A stretch of DNA of 54,690 nucleotides from assembly GCA_946409645.1 (NCBI GenBank), contig CAMJXE010000012.1:1-54690 (forward strand), in the 5' to 3' direction. This DNA is from an uncultured Bacteroidales bacterium. Its GTDB lineage: Bacteria > Bacteroidota > Bacteroidia > Bacteroidales > WCHB1-69. Shown here piece after piece: positions 8,958-17,210 of this stretch (position 1 is the first letter of the stretch; each line of letters starts with the position of its first letter). Under the pieces are notes generated by a model. That model did no database searches, was not told the DNA's origin, and saw nothing but the letters and a program-made list of their open reading frames with translations. The position numbers and the translations under genes are program-made.

Positions 8958-9250
8958 TTCAAACCTCCCTTCTTTGCTTCGCGACAATGTAATGCTTCCA
9001 AAATGTCTTCTGTGACAATCTGGCGACTTTGTGTGTGTAGGGTTTCATAGCACGGATAAATCAAATCAGAGAACAGATTCACGGCTTCCATACGTCCGAA
9101 CATCTCCGCTGCGGAGACACCTTCATGGTTTGCTGCCGATTCCACACAAGATGCAGCAAAAATATTACGCAATTCTGCCTCGTCCGGTGCTGGGAAACCG
9201 TTTTCAGACATCACGCCGTCCATTTTACATTTATCCTCAGGTGATCTCAT
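8954..9250 (-). CDS. DUF3791-family small protein, first gene of the DUF3990 operon
   Basis: 98 residues from the ATG at 9250 (MRSPEDKCKMDG...). This start lies about 20 bp downstream of a TATTTTTG promoter box; the longer frame to 9382 would run through the promoter and a terminator. Core: 'FAASCVESAANHEGVSAAEMFGRMEAVNLFSDLIYPCYETLHTQSRQIVTEDILEAL', with the Y-E-x-L-H-T-Q segment expected of DUF3791. The stop overlaps the DUF3990 start (ATGA), implying translational coupling. Probably the cognate partner of the DUF3990 protein; which of the two flanking small proteins neutralises it is unknown. Confidence 0.8.
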   Translation of the reverse strand: MRSPEDKCKMDGVMSENGFPAPDEAELRNIFAASCVESAANHEGVSAAEMFGRMEAVNLFSDLIYPCYETLHTQSRQIVTEDILEALHCREAKKGGLK

Positions 9251-9271
9251 AATCGTTCTCTTTTGCAAAGG

Positions 9272-9279
9272 CAAAAATA
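9272..9279 (-). promoter_or_regulatory. -7 promoter box of the DUF3990 operon
   Basis: TATTTTTG on the minus strand fits the Bacteroidota TAnnTTTG -7 element, 21 bp upstream of the ATG at 9250. The leader is short and A-rich with no Shine-Dalgarno sequence, as usual in this phylum. Confidence 0.65.
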
Positions 9280-9300
9280 CATTTTTTATATATACAACAC

Positions 9301-9328
9301 GTAGAGACGCAAAATTTTGCGTCTCTGC
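9301..9328. repeat. 28-bp REP-like palindrome, copy 1
   Basis: GTAGAGACGCAAAATTTTGC followed by GTCTCTGC is an almost perfect palindrome. It belongs with 45754-45781 and 48462-48489, which are the same length and start with the same GTAGAGRCG. Confidence 0.75.
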
Positions 9329-9345
9329 CGAAATCGTTTTAAACG

Positions 9346-9369
9346 AAAAAAGGCGGGCAGGCGCCCACC
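9346..9369 (-). terminator. Rho-independent terminator of rpmG-DUF4295
   Basis: On the minus strand GGTGGGC, loop GCCT, GCCCGCC, then TTTTTT. It sits 26 bp after the DUF4295 stop and shows that the ribosomal-protein operon ends there. Confidence 0.85.
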
Positions 9370-9394
9370 TTCTTTCAACCATGAAAACAAAATA

Positions 9395-9550
9395 TTACTT
9401 TTTAGCCAAAAAGTCTTTTACAGCGGAGGACTCCACTACAGCTTCCTTGAAGGTGTAGGCTCCGGTCTTGGGTGAACGTTCCATCTTCACAACGCGCGTA
9501 TAGGTAACGCCACCTTCTCTTTTCAATGATGCGACAACTTTCTTTGCCAT
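9395..9550 (-). CDS. DUF4295 protein, small bL33-linked protein
   Basis: 51 residues (MAKKVVASLKREGG ... AVKDFLAKK), basic, with the 'MERSPKTGAYTFKE' core of DUF4295. This short family is found almost only in Bacteroidota, next to rpmG. It begins 15 bp after rpmG and is followed by a terminator. Probably ribosome-associated, inferred from its constant neighbourhood and basic composition. Confidence 0.9.
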   Translation of the reverse strand: MAKKVVASLKREGGVTYTRVVKMERSPKTGAYTFKEAVVESSAVKDFLAKK

Positions 9551-9565
9551 ATCTTCTCGTTTTTA

Positions 9566-9754
9566 TTATTTTACTTCTTTATGAATTGTCATTTTCTTCA
9601 AATACGGATTGTACTTTTTCAGTTCCAATCTGTCGGGAGTGTTCTTTCTGTTTTTTGTGGTGATATATCTAGACATCCCCGGCACTCCACTAGCTTTTTG
9701 CTCTGTGCACTCAAGAATTACTTGTTGACGTGCTTCCTTCGTTTTCTTTGCCAT
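9566..9754 (-). CDS. rpmG: 50S ribosomal protein bL33
   Basis: 62 residues, [18 protein letters not shown]... with the family core '[25 protein letters not shown]'. Full length for bL33, a component of the large ribosomal subunit near the E site. A TATTTTTG promoter box lies at 9780-9787. In many Bacteroidota the order is rpmB-rpmG-DUF4295-ftsY; here neither rpmB nor ftsY is adjacent and the transcript carries only two genes. Confidence 0.97.
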   Translation of the reverse strand: MAKKTKEARQQVILECTEQKASGVPGMSRYITTKNRKNTPDRLELKKYNPYLKKMTIHKEVK

Positions 9755-9779
9755 TTCTTATTACCAATTATTTAGGCTG

Positions 9780-9787
9780 CAAAAATA
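9780..9787 (-). promoter_or_regulatory. -7 promoter box of rpmG
   Basis: TATTTTTG on the minus strand, 26 bp upstream of the rpmG ATG at 9754, in an AT-rich spacer. Confidence 0.65.
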
Positions 9788-9872
9788 CATTTTTTTTTAA
9801 TATCCAATTCCTTTTCAATATTTTCATGCGAAAATTTTATCAACAACTGTTAATTATTTAACAATCAGTATT

Positions 9873-10898
9873 TTATGTGTTTTCTCCAGTCTGTAGGAGT
9901 TTCCATAATTGGTCTTTAAGTTCGCTTAAATGCCAATTAGAGACGGCAGAAATACATAAAGTGGGCGCAGTTTTCGACATTTTTTGTTCCAAAGTTAGCG
10001 CATCTTTTTCGGAAATCAGGTCGCACTTGGTGATGGCTAACATGAAATTCTTGTCCAACAATTCGGGGTTGAACTGCTTAAGCTCGTTTTGCAGAATTTT
10101 CAATTCCTTTTTGATAGTTGTGACGTTTTTGACATTTCCCTCATCGTCTGCTGCTGGAATCATGAACAACAATGCCGCATTGCGCTCAATATGTCGTAAG
10201 AATCTGAGTCCAAGTCCTTTACCTTCCGATGCTCCTTCGATAATACCCGGGATGTCTGCTATCACGAACGATTGGAAGTCTCTATATGCGACCATGCCGA
10301 GGTTAGGTTTGAGCGTAGTGAACGGATAGTTCGCGATTTTCGGGCGGGCGTTGGAGAGTTGCGTGATCAAAGTTGATTTGCCTGCATTTGGGAATCCGAC
10401 CAATCCAATGTCGGCCAACACTTTGAGCTCCAAGGATATCCACCCTTCAGTGCCTTCCTCACCGGGTTGTGCGAATCGGGGTGTCTGATGCGTTGCGTTC
10501 TTGAAGTGCACGTTGCCTTGTCCGCCGCGTCCACCTTTCATCACGACAAGTTCCTGACCGTCCTCCAACACTTCTCCTACATACTCATCCGTATCCACCA
10601 GGCGGATGATGGTCCCCAACGGCACTTCGATGTAGGCGTTGTCACCATCCTTGCCAAAACACTGGTTTTTCTGACCGTTGCCGCCATGCTCCGCAAACAC
10701 GTGCTTGGTGTATCTTAAGTGCAACAGTGTCCATAGGTTACGGTTACCGCGCGCAATGATGCTGCCGCCTTTGCCGCCGTCGCCGCCATCAGGACCGGCC
10801 TTGGGGTTGCGTGCCGTCCGCGCCAAATGAGCCGACCCCGCGCCACCGTTGCCCGAGCGGACGAATATCTTTACATAGTCAATGAATTGTTCTTCCAT
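9873..10898 (-). CDS. obgE: GTPase ObgE/CgtA
   Basis: 341 residues. The glycine-rich Obg fold occupies ~1-158 ('GNGGAGSAHLARTARNPKAG', 'GDGGKGGSI', 'GGRGGQGN'). The G domain follows with G1 GFPNAGKS (168-175), G3 DIPG (215-218), G4 TKCD (290-293) and G5 SAVS (317-320). It is an essential GTPase acting on 50S ribosome assembly and stress control. The protein ends soon after the G domain, without the variable OCT domain. The start codon lies only five bases from a long heptanucleotide array (10903-11074), which therefore forms its whole visible leader. Confidence 0.97.
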   Translation of the reverse strand: MEEQFIDYVKIFVRSGNGGAGSAHLARTARNPKAGPDGGDGGKGGSIIARGNRNLWTLLHLRYTKHVFAEHGGNGQKNQCFGKDGDNAYIEVPLGTIIRLVDTDEYVGEVLEDGQELVVMKGGRGGQGNVHFKNATHQTPRFAQPGEEGTEGWISLELKVLADIGLVGFPNAGKSTLITQLSNARPKIANYPFTTLKPNLGMVAYRDFQSFVIADIPGIIEGASEGKGLGLRFLRHIERNAALLFMIPAADDEGNVKNVTTIKKELKILQNELKQFNPELLDKNFMLAITKCDLISEKDALTLEQKMSKTAPTLCISAVSNWHLSELKDQLWKLLQTGENT

Positions 10899-10902
10899 GT
10901 TG

Positions 10903-11074
10903 GTTTAAGGGTTTAAGGTTTAAGAGTTTAAGGTTTAAGGTTTAAGGTTTAAGGTTTAAGAGTTTAAGGTTTAAGAGTTTAAGGTTTAAGGTTTAAGGTT
11001 TAAGAGTTTAAGGGTTTAAGGTTTAAGAGTTTAAGGGTTTAAGGGTTTAAGGTTTAAGAGTTTAAGGGTTTAAG
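10903..11074. repeat. Heptanucleotide array upstream of obgE
   Basis: About 170 bp made almost wholly of GTTTAAG/GTTTAAGG-type units, with occasional extra G or AG. It fills the spacer between the secreted-protein gene and obgE and stops five bases before the obgE ATG. A similar array precedes rnr at 17075-17210. Confidence 0.9.
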
Positions 11075-11119
11075 TTTGGTGGTTGATGGGTCAAAGTCAA
11101 AGTTCAATTGCCGACTGCT

Positions 11120-14100
11120 TTATCGTATCAGTGTGATGTTTCCTTTCAGTTCCAGTTCGTCGCCGTCTTTGCATTTCCCTTTGAAATAGTAGTCGTATGT
11201 GCCGCGAGGGCACTCCTTCTGCTTGAATTTTCCGTCCCAGCCGATGTTATGGTCCACCGTTTCGAAGATTTTTTCGCCCCAGCGGTTGTAAATCACGAAG
11301 TAGCACTCGTCCAAGATGTCGCTGCGCACATAAAGGATGTCGTTTCTACCGTCCCCGTTGGGCGTAAAGCTGTTGGGGATGAAGACGAACGGATTGTCGC
11401 ACGTGATTGGAGTCACAGTGATGGTGACTGTGGCGGTGCGCGAGCAGTTGAACGTGTCGGTGACGGTGACGGTGTAGGTGGTGGTCGTCTCGGGAGATAC
11501 AGTGGAAGAGGGCAGATTGGGGGTTGTCATCGAAAGGGAGGGTGTCCATTGGTATGTGTAATCGCTTCCGTAATCTGTTGAGAACACAGAGGTTTCGTGG
11601 TAAGCGACTATCTCGCAAATGTTGCACCAAGCTTGCAAAGGTTCGGGGAATGTTCCTGCCCTGACGGTAATATTGCCAGTGGCCACAGCGGTACATCCAA
11701 GTGCATCAGTAAGCGTAACGGTATATATGACAGTGTGTTGCGGGGTGACTTGCGGATGTGCGCCATCATAAACGCTGCCGTCGCTCAGCTCCCAGCTGTA
11801 TTGATAGGGGAGACTGCCACCCGTGCATGAGATGCCTAATTCAACGTAGTCTTCAAAACAGAGTAGCAAGTCGGGAGAGCTGTAAATGGTTGGACCATCA
11901 ACGGTTACACGAATGGTGAACACTTGGCTGCATAATTCGGAATAAACACGTACATAGTAGGTTGTGGATGTGGTTGGGCTGACCTGAATAGTGGAGGTGT
12001 TGCTCATGATTATAGTTTGAAAATCAGGATCTTCCGACCAATCCACCTGATAGCTGTCAGACGTGGTCACAGTGACGGAAAGGGTGGCTGTGCCGAGCGG
12101 ACAGATGATGGTGTCGTCGGAAGTTTGCACATCCAGGGTGTGGATGCACACCTGCTGGGTGATGGTGTCAACACAAGCTTCGGTGGAGGCAATCAGTGTG
12201 TAAGTGGTTGTCTGTTCGGGTGTTGCGATAGGATTGGAGATATTCGGGTTGCTCAGTGATCCTGTCGGCGACCAATGGTAGTCCACGCCGACGGAGGGCG
12301 GGATACCCAATTCCGCGAAATCGCCCTCGCAAATGTTCACCATGGGAAGGGTTGACGAGGTGTTTGAAAGAACTAATATCCTCTTTTTCAGGGTGTCTGA
12401 TAAGTTGCAGCTGCCCAAATCGCGTACCACAAGGGTCACTTCATAGTAACCAGTGCTCTGGTAATAATGGTGTGGTTCCCATTCAGTAGAGGTAGTCCCA
12501 TCTCCAAAATTCCAAGTTATGTTAGTCTGGCTACTAATAAGTTGTGAATAATTTTCAAAAAACACACTGTCAGGCAGACAGATGACATTCGGCACAAGAA
12601 AATCTGCCACGACCACGGGCATGTTGAAGTCTATTTTGACTGCACCGAGGTTGCAGTTGTCGCTGCCGTTTTGGGTGGCGTATGCGCCTGGGGTGGTAGG
12701 GAAAGAGCTCACTCCACTGGCAGAGTGGCAGCCAGCACATACGGCCTGATAGATTCTACCGTGTTTGTCGAAGCGGCTGGTGCCACCATCTACGTGCTCG
12801 CGAGCTTGACTTGTTGCACCACCGAAGTATGTGGCATACACGATGTTAGATGCGTCTTCGCTCAATGCCATGAAGTAAAAATCACTGCCATCGGTAGTCG
12901 TTTGGAACGCATCGCCCGTGATGGGCAGGCCCGTGGTGCCCCCGAAACCGTTAAGTTGATGAGAACCCCATCCCGAAAGGTAGATGCTATTACAGAAATC
13001 GACCATGAGCGCAGTGGGGGAGATGTCAGGACCTCCGTTTCCGCTGCCAAAGGCCGTGGACCACATCGCAGAAGTCAGATTGTGGGACAATTTGATGAGA
13101 AATTGGCCGCCGCCCGGCACGTAATACTGGGCATTGTGTACCCATTGCAGACTGTCGGCCGAGGTTTGTCCGAGTATATGCGGGAAACCGTCGTTGTCCC
13201 CCTTGATCAGGTAGGCTTGGTCGTAGCCGGATTTTCCCAAATAGGTGCCGTGTAACAGTAAATTACCATTAGAAGAGAGATGTGCCACGAATCCATCGGA
13301 GATGGAGGCACTGTCGGAAAAATCAGGTTGGAAAGCGTTTGCAGTCACAGGCAGGTCAGGCGAGGTGGTGCCACCGCAGAAATAGACACTTTTGTCATCC
13401 GCCAAAAACATACTGTAGCCGGCATCGTTGTCGCTACCACCAAAGTAGGTGCTCCAAACCATGGTCGATAAATCCTGGCTTAGCTTGAAAATGCAAACGT
13501 TTTGCTTGCTGGAACTGTCAGGTTGAAAGATTGTTGTGGTGATGGGGAAGTCCAACGAGTTGGTTGAGGTAACCACATAAACGTTACTGTTTTCGTCCAC
13601 GATGATTTCGCCGCGGTTGTCGTCGGCATAATTCTTGCGCAGACCGCTCGCTGTGTTGAGACCGTCGTTGCCGGAGCCTCCGATGTAAGTGGAGGCGGGC
13701 AATTGGGTACCGTCGGCACTTAACTTAGAGACAAAAATGTCCGCACCGTTAGCAAAATGTTGGCTGGTGGAAAGCGTAGTGTTCGGCCCCCCGTTGAAGG
13801 AGGTGTCGAAAGCATTGACTGTCACAGGGAAATCCGCAGATCCAGTGGTTCCGAAGATGTAGAGTTCGTCGTTGTCGTTGACGTGCAAGCTGTGCGGGAT
13901 GTCCGATTCGGAACCTCCGATATAGGTGGCGTAGTGCAGAAAACTGCCCGAGGCGTCGAATTTGGAAATGGAAACATCAATGAGACCGCAAAAATCTACC
14001 TGATAAGCTCCTAAAGTGGTAGGATAACCCTGACCAAAGGTGATGCCGCCTCCGTAAAGGTTTCCGTGTGAGTCGTAAGTGGCCGTGTAGCCCCAGTTGT

Positions 14101-14878
14101 CGGCAGTGGAGCCAGAGTAGGAGGAGAAGACTACCGTCGGGTCTATGACTAAAGTCAGACTCGGGTCGTAGTCGCCCAAGTCGAACGAAAGAGTGTTCCC
14201 TTGCAGATGGTAAGAACAAGTGATTGTGACAGTATCTTTATGCTTGTTAATTTGATATGCGTATGGTGCCAGCTCCAGAATGCGATCCACAGCGGTGTGC
14301 AGAAGCAGCTCTTCACCAACTTTGGCAATGCTTTTCAGTCCGTCGTATAGCATTCGAATCTGTTTCGGGTCACTGCCGGGTGCAATGTGAAACTCATATT
14401 TCAGATAGTCGTTTTTTTCTGTAAAGACGAGGTTGATGCCAGAGTACAACTGTTGATATTGCAACTGATTGAAAATCGGTGTTTTAGATGCCCAATTCGT
14501 GGAGTTCTTTCCTATATAATAATTATAGTAATGGTCGTAAGGACGTTCGCCGGTGACATTTTGGCAGTTTGATTGAAGGAATTGTACACGATAGGCGGCG
14601 GCATCCACCACCGCTCTTGGGAGTGGTTTTCCGGAATGTTTGGCTTCCTGGATTTCCTGAAGTTGCTGAGGATGCAGCTGCGAAACGGTGAATCCGTCTT
14701 TTTCGAAAAAGAGGGCACCGCTGTGAAGGTTTGTTTTGAAAAGCACGGCCTCGTTCCATTGCCCCAAATTCTGCACGAACTCCCACCGACCAGCTGACAG
14801 GGTGTCAGCTGGCTTACGCGCGGCAAGTGTGAAGATTGTCGCGATGAAGAGCAGTATGAGCACGGGTCGTTTTTTCAT
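11120..14878 (-). CDS. Large secreted protein with SBBP repeats, PKD/Ig domains and type B T9SS sorting domain
   Basis: 1252 residues. Residues 1-20 are a signal peptide. Residues ~28-235 match the conserved N-terminal domain found before SBBP repeats ('WEFVQNLGQWNEAVLFK', 'YYNYYIGKNSTNWAS'). SBBP-type beta-propeller repeats follow to ~740 ('YIGGSESDIPHSLHVNDNDELYIFGTTGS' and similar). A PKD-like domain ('WNFGDGTTSTEWEPHHYY') is at ~785-830 and Ig-like segments follow. The last ~90 residues are the gliding-motility-associated (CHU_C) domain: 'FIPNSFTPNGDGRNDILYVR...FVIYNRWGEKIFET...GWDGKFK...GTYDYYFKG'. This marks it as type IX secretion cargo of type B. Its role at the surface is unknown. 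Two cysteine-bearing motifs around residue 710 ('CAGCHSASG') resemble a CxxCH but are probably incidental. Confidence 0.92.
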   Translation of the reverse strand: MKKRPVLILLFIATIFTLAARKPADTLSAGRWEFVQNLGQWNEAVLFKTNLHSGALFFEKDGFTVSQLHPQQLQEIQEAKHSGKPLPRAVVDAAAYRVQFLQSNCQNVTGERPYDHYYNYYIGKNSTNWASKTPIFNQLQYQQLYSGINLVFTEKNDYLKYEFHIAPGSDPKQIRMLYDGLKSIAKVGEELLLHTAVDRILELAPYAYQINKHKDTVTITCSYHLQGNTLSFDLGDYDPSLTLVIDPTVVFSSYSGSTADNWGYTATYDSHGNLYGGGITFGQGYPTTLGAYQVDFCGLIDVSISKFDASGSFLHYATYIGGSESDIPHSLHVNDNDELYIFGTTGSADFPVTVNAFDTSFNGGPNTTLSTSQHFANGADIFVSKLSADGTQLPASTYIGGSGNDGLNTASGLRKNYADDNRGEIIVDENSNVYVVTSTNSLDFPITTTIFQPDSSSKQNVCIFKLSQDLSTMVWSTYFGGSDNDAGYSMFLADDKSVYFCGGTTSPDLPVTANAFQPDFSDSASISDGFVAHLSSNGNLLLHGTYLGKSGYDQAYLIKGDNDGFPHILGQTSADSLQWVHNAQYYVPGGGQFLIKLSHNLTSAMWSTAFGSGNGGPDISPTALMVDFCNSIYLSGWGSHQLNGFGGTTGLPITGDAFQTTTDGSDFYFMALSEDASNIVYATYFGGATSQAREHVDGGTSRFDKHGRIYQAVCAGCHSASGVSSFPTTPGAYATQNGSDNCNLGAVKIDFNMPVVVADFLVPNVICLPDSVFFENYSQLISSQTNITWNFGDGTTSTEWEPHHYYQSTGYYEVTLVVRDLGSCNLSDTLKKRILVLSNTSSTLPMVNICEGDFAELGIPPSVGVDYHWSPTGSLSNPNISNPIATPEQTTTYTLIASTEACVDTITQQVCIHTLDVQTSDDTIICPLGTATLSVTVTTSDSYQVDWSEDPDFQTIIMSNTSTIQVSPTTSTTYYVRVYSELCSQVFTIRVTVDGPTIYSSPDLLLCFEDYVELGISCTGGSLPYQYSWELSDGSVYDGAHPQVTPQHTVIYTVTLTDALGCTAVATGNITVRAGTFPEPLQAWCNICEIVAYHETSVFSTDYGSDYTYQWTPSLSMTTPNLPSSTVSPETTTTYTVTVTDTFNCSRTATVTITVTPITCDNPFVFIPNSFTPNGDGRNDILYVRSDILDECYFVIYNRWGEKIFETVDHNIGWDGKFKQKECPRGTYDYYFKGKCKDGDELELKGNITLIR

Positions 14879-14923
14879 TGTGAAATTTTGCGCAAAAATA
14901 GTCTTTTTTGAATAATAGGAGTT

Positions 14924-17071
14924 TTACACCCGTTCGAAATCCATTCTGCGCTTGATGATATCGACGGCCACCACGCGCACGCGCACAGGGTCGCCGAAGC
15001 GTAAGTTCTTGCCATGGTGCAATCCCACAAGCGTATAGTTCTCTTCGTCAATGTAGTAGAAGTCGTCGTCGAAACTGCGCATCGGGATCATGCCCTCACA
15101 ATGCGACTCCTTCAGTTCGGCATAGACACCCCATTTCGAGATGCCCGACACCACCGCGTCGAACTCTTGCCCGATCTTGTCGGCGAGGTACTCGGCCTGT
15201 TTGTACTTGATGGAGTTGCGCTCGGCCTCCATCGCCTGCCGTTCCATGTCGGAACAGTGCTTGCAGTAGTCCTCGTACTGCTCTTTGTTCACCGACGGCT
15301 GGTGCGCTAAGTAACGGTCTAACAGTCGGTGCACCATCAAGTCTGGATAACGGCGGATGGGCGAGGTGAAGTGGGTGTAATAGGGGAACGCCAACCCATA
15401 GTGGCCGATGTTGTCGGTGGTATAGACGGCGCGCGCCATGATGCGGATGGAGAGCTTGCTCAGCATGTCGTAGTCGGGCTTGCCCTTCTCGCCCTCCAAC
15501 ATCTTGTTCAGCGAGCTGCTGAAGGCCTTGGTGGAAGATGTTTTCAAGTCGAAGCCCAACTTCTTGACGAAATTCTTGAAGGTACCGAGCTTTTCCTCCA
15601 ACGGCTTGTCGTGCACACGATAGACGAAGACGTTTTCAGGCTGCCCGACGCTGCGTTTCTTGCCGATCTTCTCGGCCACGCGCTTGTTGGCTAACAGCAT
15701 GAACTCCTCGATGAGCCAGTTGGCCTCCTTCTGCTCCTTGAGATAGACCCCGATGGGCTTGCCGTTCTCGTCGAGTTTGAACTTGACCTCTTCGGTTTCG
15801 AAGCTGATGGCGTTGTTGTCGAAACGTTGCTTGCGCATCACCTGGGCGAGCTTGTGCAGCTGCAGGATGGCCTCGCTGAGGTCGCCTTCGCCGGTCTCGA
15901 TGATCTGCTGCGCCTCCTCGTAGTTGAAGCGGCGGTCGGAGCGGATGACGGTGTGTCCGAACCACTCCTTGTGCACCTTGCACTTGTCATCCAAGTCGAA
16001 AACCGCGCTGTAGCAGAGCTTCTCTTCATCGGGGCGCAGGGAACAGAGGTTGTTGGAGAGTGCTTCGGGCAACATCGGGATAGTGCGATCCACGAGATAG
16101 ACGGACGTGCCTCGGTTGTAGGCTTCTGTGTCGATGCCGCTGCCGGGCCTGACGTAGTAGGAGACGTCGGCGATGTGGATGCCCACGCGGTAGAGGCCGC
16201 TTTCGAGCCGCTCGAAGGAGAGGGCGTCGTCGAAGTCCTTGGCGTCGGCGGGGTCGATGGTGAAGGTGAGGGTGTCGCGGAAGTCGCGGCGGCGCAGGAT
16301 CTCCTTCTCGGGGATCTCGGTCGGGATGGCCTCGGCCTCCTTCTCCACCTCTTTGGGGAAGGCGACGGGGAAGTCGCTTTCGGCGAGGATGGAGAGCATC
16401 TCCACGTCGTTGCCGCCGGGTTTGCCGAGCACGTTGAGGACTTCGCCGATGGGGTTGCGGTGCTTGCCCGACCAGTCGAGGATGCGGACCACCACTTTGT
16501 CGCCGTTCTTGGCCTTGCGCAGGTCCTTGCCGGGGATGATGACGTCGCGTCGCAGGATGGTGTTGTCGGGCACGAAGAAGGCGACACCCTGCTTGATGTG
16601 GATGGTGCCGACGAGCTGCCGTTTGCTGCGCTCTACAACTTCAACCACCTGTCCTTCAAGGCGTTTTCCTTTTCGGGCGGGGAAGAGCACCACCTTCACG
16701 AGGTCGCCGTTGAGGGCGTTGCCGAGATTGCCGTCCGCCACGAAGATGTCGTCGATGGTGGATTCGTCGGGCGTGTCGTCTTGTTTGCCCTGCGGGATGA
16801 CGAAGGCCATGCCGCTACGTTTCTGCTCCACACGGCCGACGATGTAGTGCTTGCCGGTGGTCTTGGTGTCCTGGAACTTGCTGTTCAGCTTGTACTTGCC
16901 GCGGCCGGCCTTCAGCACGACCTTGGCGTTGACGAGCTTCTCCAGCTCTTTCATGACTTCCGCGCGGCCTTTCTTGTCGAAAATCTTCATCTTGGCCGCG
17001 ATCTGCTTGTGGTTCAGTTTCTCGGTGCTGTTCGAGAGCACCTCTATGATTTGTTTGTTTAGTTCGTTCAT
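14924..17071 (-). CDS. rnr: Ribonuclease R
   Basis: 715 residues. An N-terminal winged-helix segment (~1-60) and cold-shock-type OB domains come first. The RNB catalytic domain starts at ~255 with the metal-binding 'DPADAKDFDDA' (273-283) and includes 'HYGLAFPYYTHFTSPIRRYPDLMVHR' (~585-610). The C-terminal S1 domain is at ~630-715. It is a processive 3'-5' exoribonuclease that degrades structured RNA. Its ATG lies three bases from a heptanucleotide array (17075-17210). A 411-codon frame on the opposite strand is a compositional shadow. Confidence 0.97.
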   Translation of the reverse strand: MNELNKQIIEVLSNSTEKLNHKQIAAKMKIFDKKGRAEVMKELEKLVNAKVVLKAGRGKYKLNSKFQDTKTTGKHYIVGRVEQKRSGMAFVIPQGKQDDTPDESTIDDIFVADGNLGNALNGDLVKVVLFPARKGKRLEGQVVEVVERSKRQLVGTIHIKQGVAFFVPDNTILRRDVIIPGKDLRKAKNGDKVVVRILDWSGKHRNPIGEVLNVLGKPGGNDVEMLSILAESDFPVAFPKEVEKEAEAIPTEIPEKEILRRRDFRDTLTFTIDPADAKDFDDALSFERLESGLYRVGIHIADVSYYVRPGSGIDTEAYNRGTSVYLVDRTIPMLPEALSNNLCSLRPDEEKLCYSAVFDLDDKCKVHKEWFGHTVIRSDRRFNYEEAQQIIETGEGDLSEAILQLHKLAQVMRKQRFDNNAISFETEEVKFKLDENGKPIGVYLKEQKEANWLIEEFMLLANKRVAEKIGKKRSVGQPENVFVYRVHDKPLEEKLGTFKNFVKKLGFDLKTSSTKAFSSSLNKMLEGEKGKPDYDMLSKLSIRIMARAVYTTDNIGHYGLAFPYYTHFTSPIRRYPDLMVHRLLDRYLAHQPSVNKEQYEDYCKHCSDMERQAMEAERNSIKYKQAEYLADKIGQEFDAVVSGISKWGVYAELKESHCEGMIPMRSFDDDFYYIDEENYTLVGLHHGKNLRFGDPVRVRVVAVDIIKRRMDFERV

Positions 17072-17074
17072 GTT

Positions 17075-17210
17075 TGGTTTAAGGGTTTAAGGGTTTAAGG
17101 TTTATGGTTTAAGGTTTTAAGGTTTTAAGGTTTAAGGTTTAAGGTTTATGGTTTAAGGTTTATGGTTTAAGGTTTATGGTTTAAGGTTTATGGTTTAAGG
17201 TTTATAGGTT
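17075..17210. repeat. Heptanucleotide array upstream of rnr
   Basis: About 135 bp of GTTTAAG and GTTTATG units, starting three to four bases upstream of the rnr ATG. At the far end it degenerates into the last codons of the hipA remnant. It has the same unit and position relative to a start codon as the array at 10903-11074. Confidence 0.9.

Noticed and set aside
10903-11074. CRISPR array
   Set aside because: Units are 7-8 bp without spacers and no cas genes are near; the same holds for 17075-17210, 27021-27090 and 53751-53802.
12700-12760. Cytochrome c haem site (CAGCH) in the secreted 1252-residue protein
   Set aside because: A single CxxCH within SBBP-type repeats without cytochrome context; probably coincidental.
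15827-17062. 411-codon frame on the plus strand
   Set aside because: It lies wholly antisense to rnr, has a low-complexity V/D/G/A-rich translation typical of a complementary-strand shadow, and matches no family.
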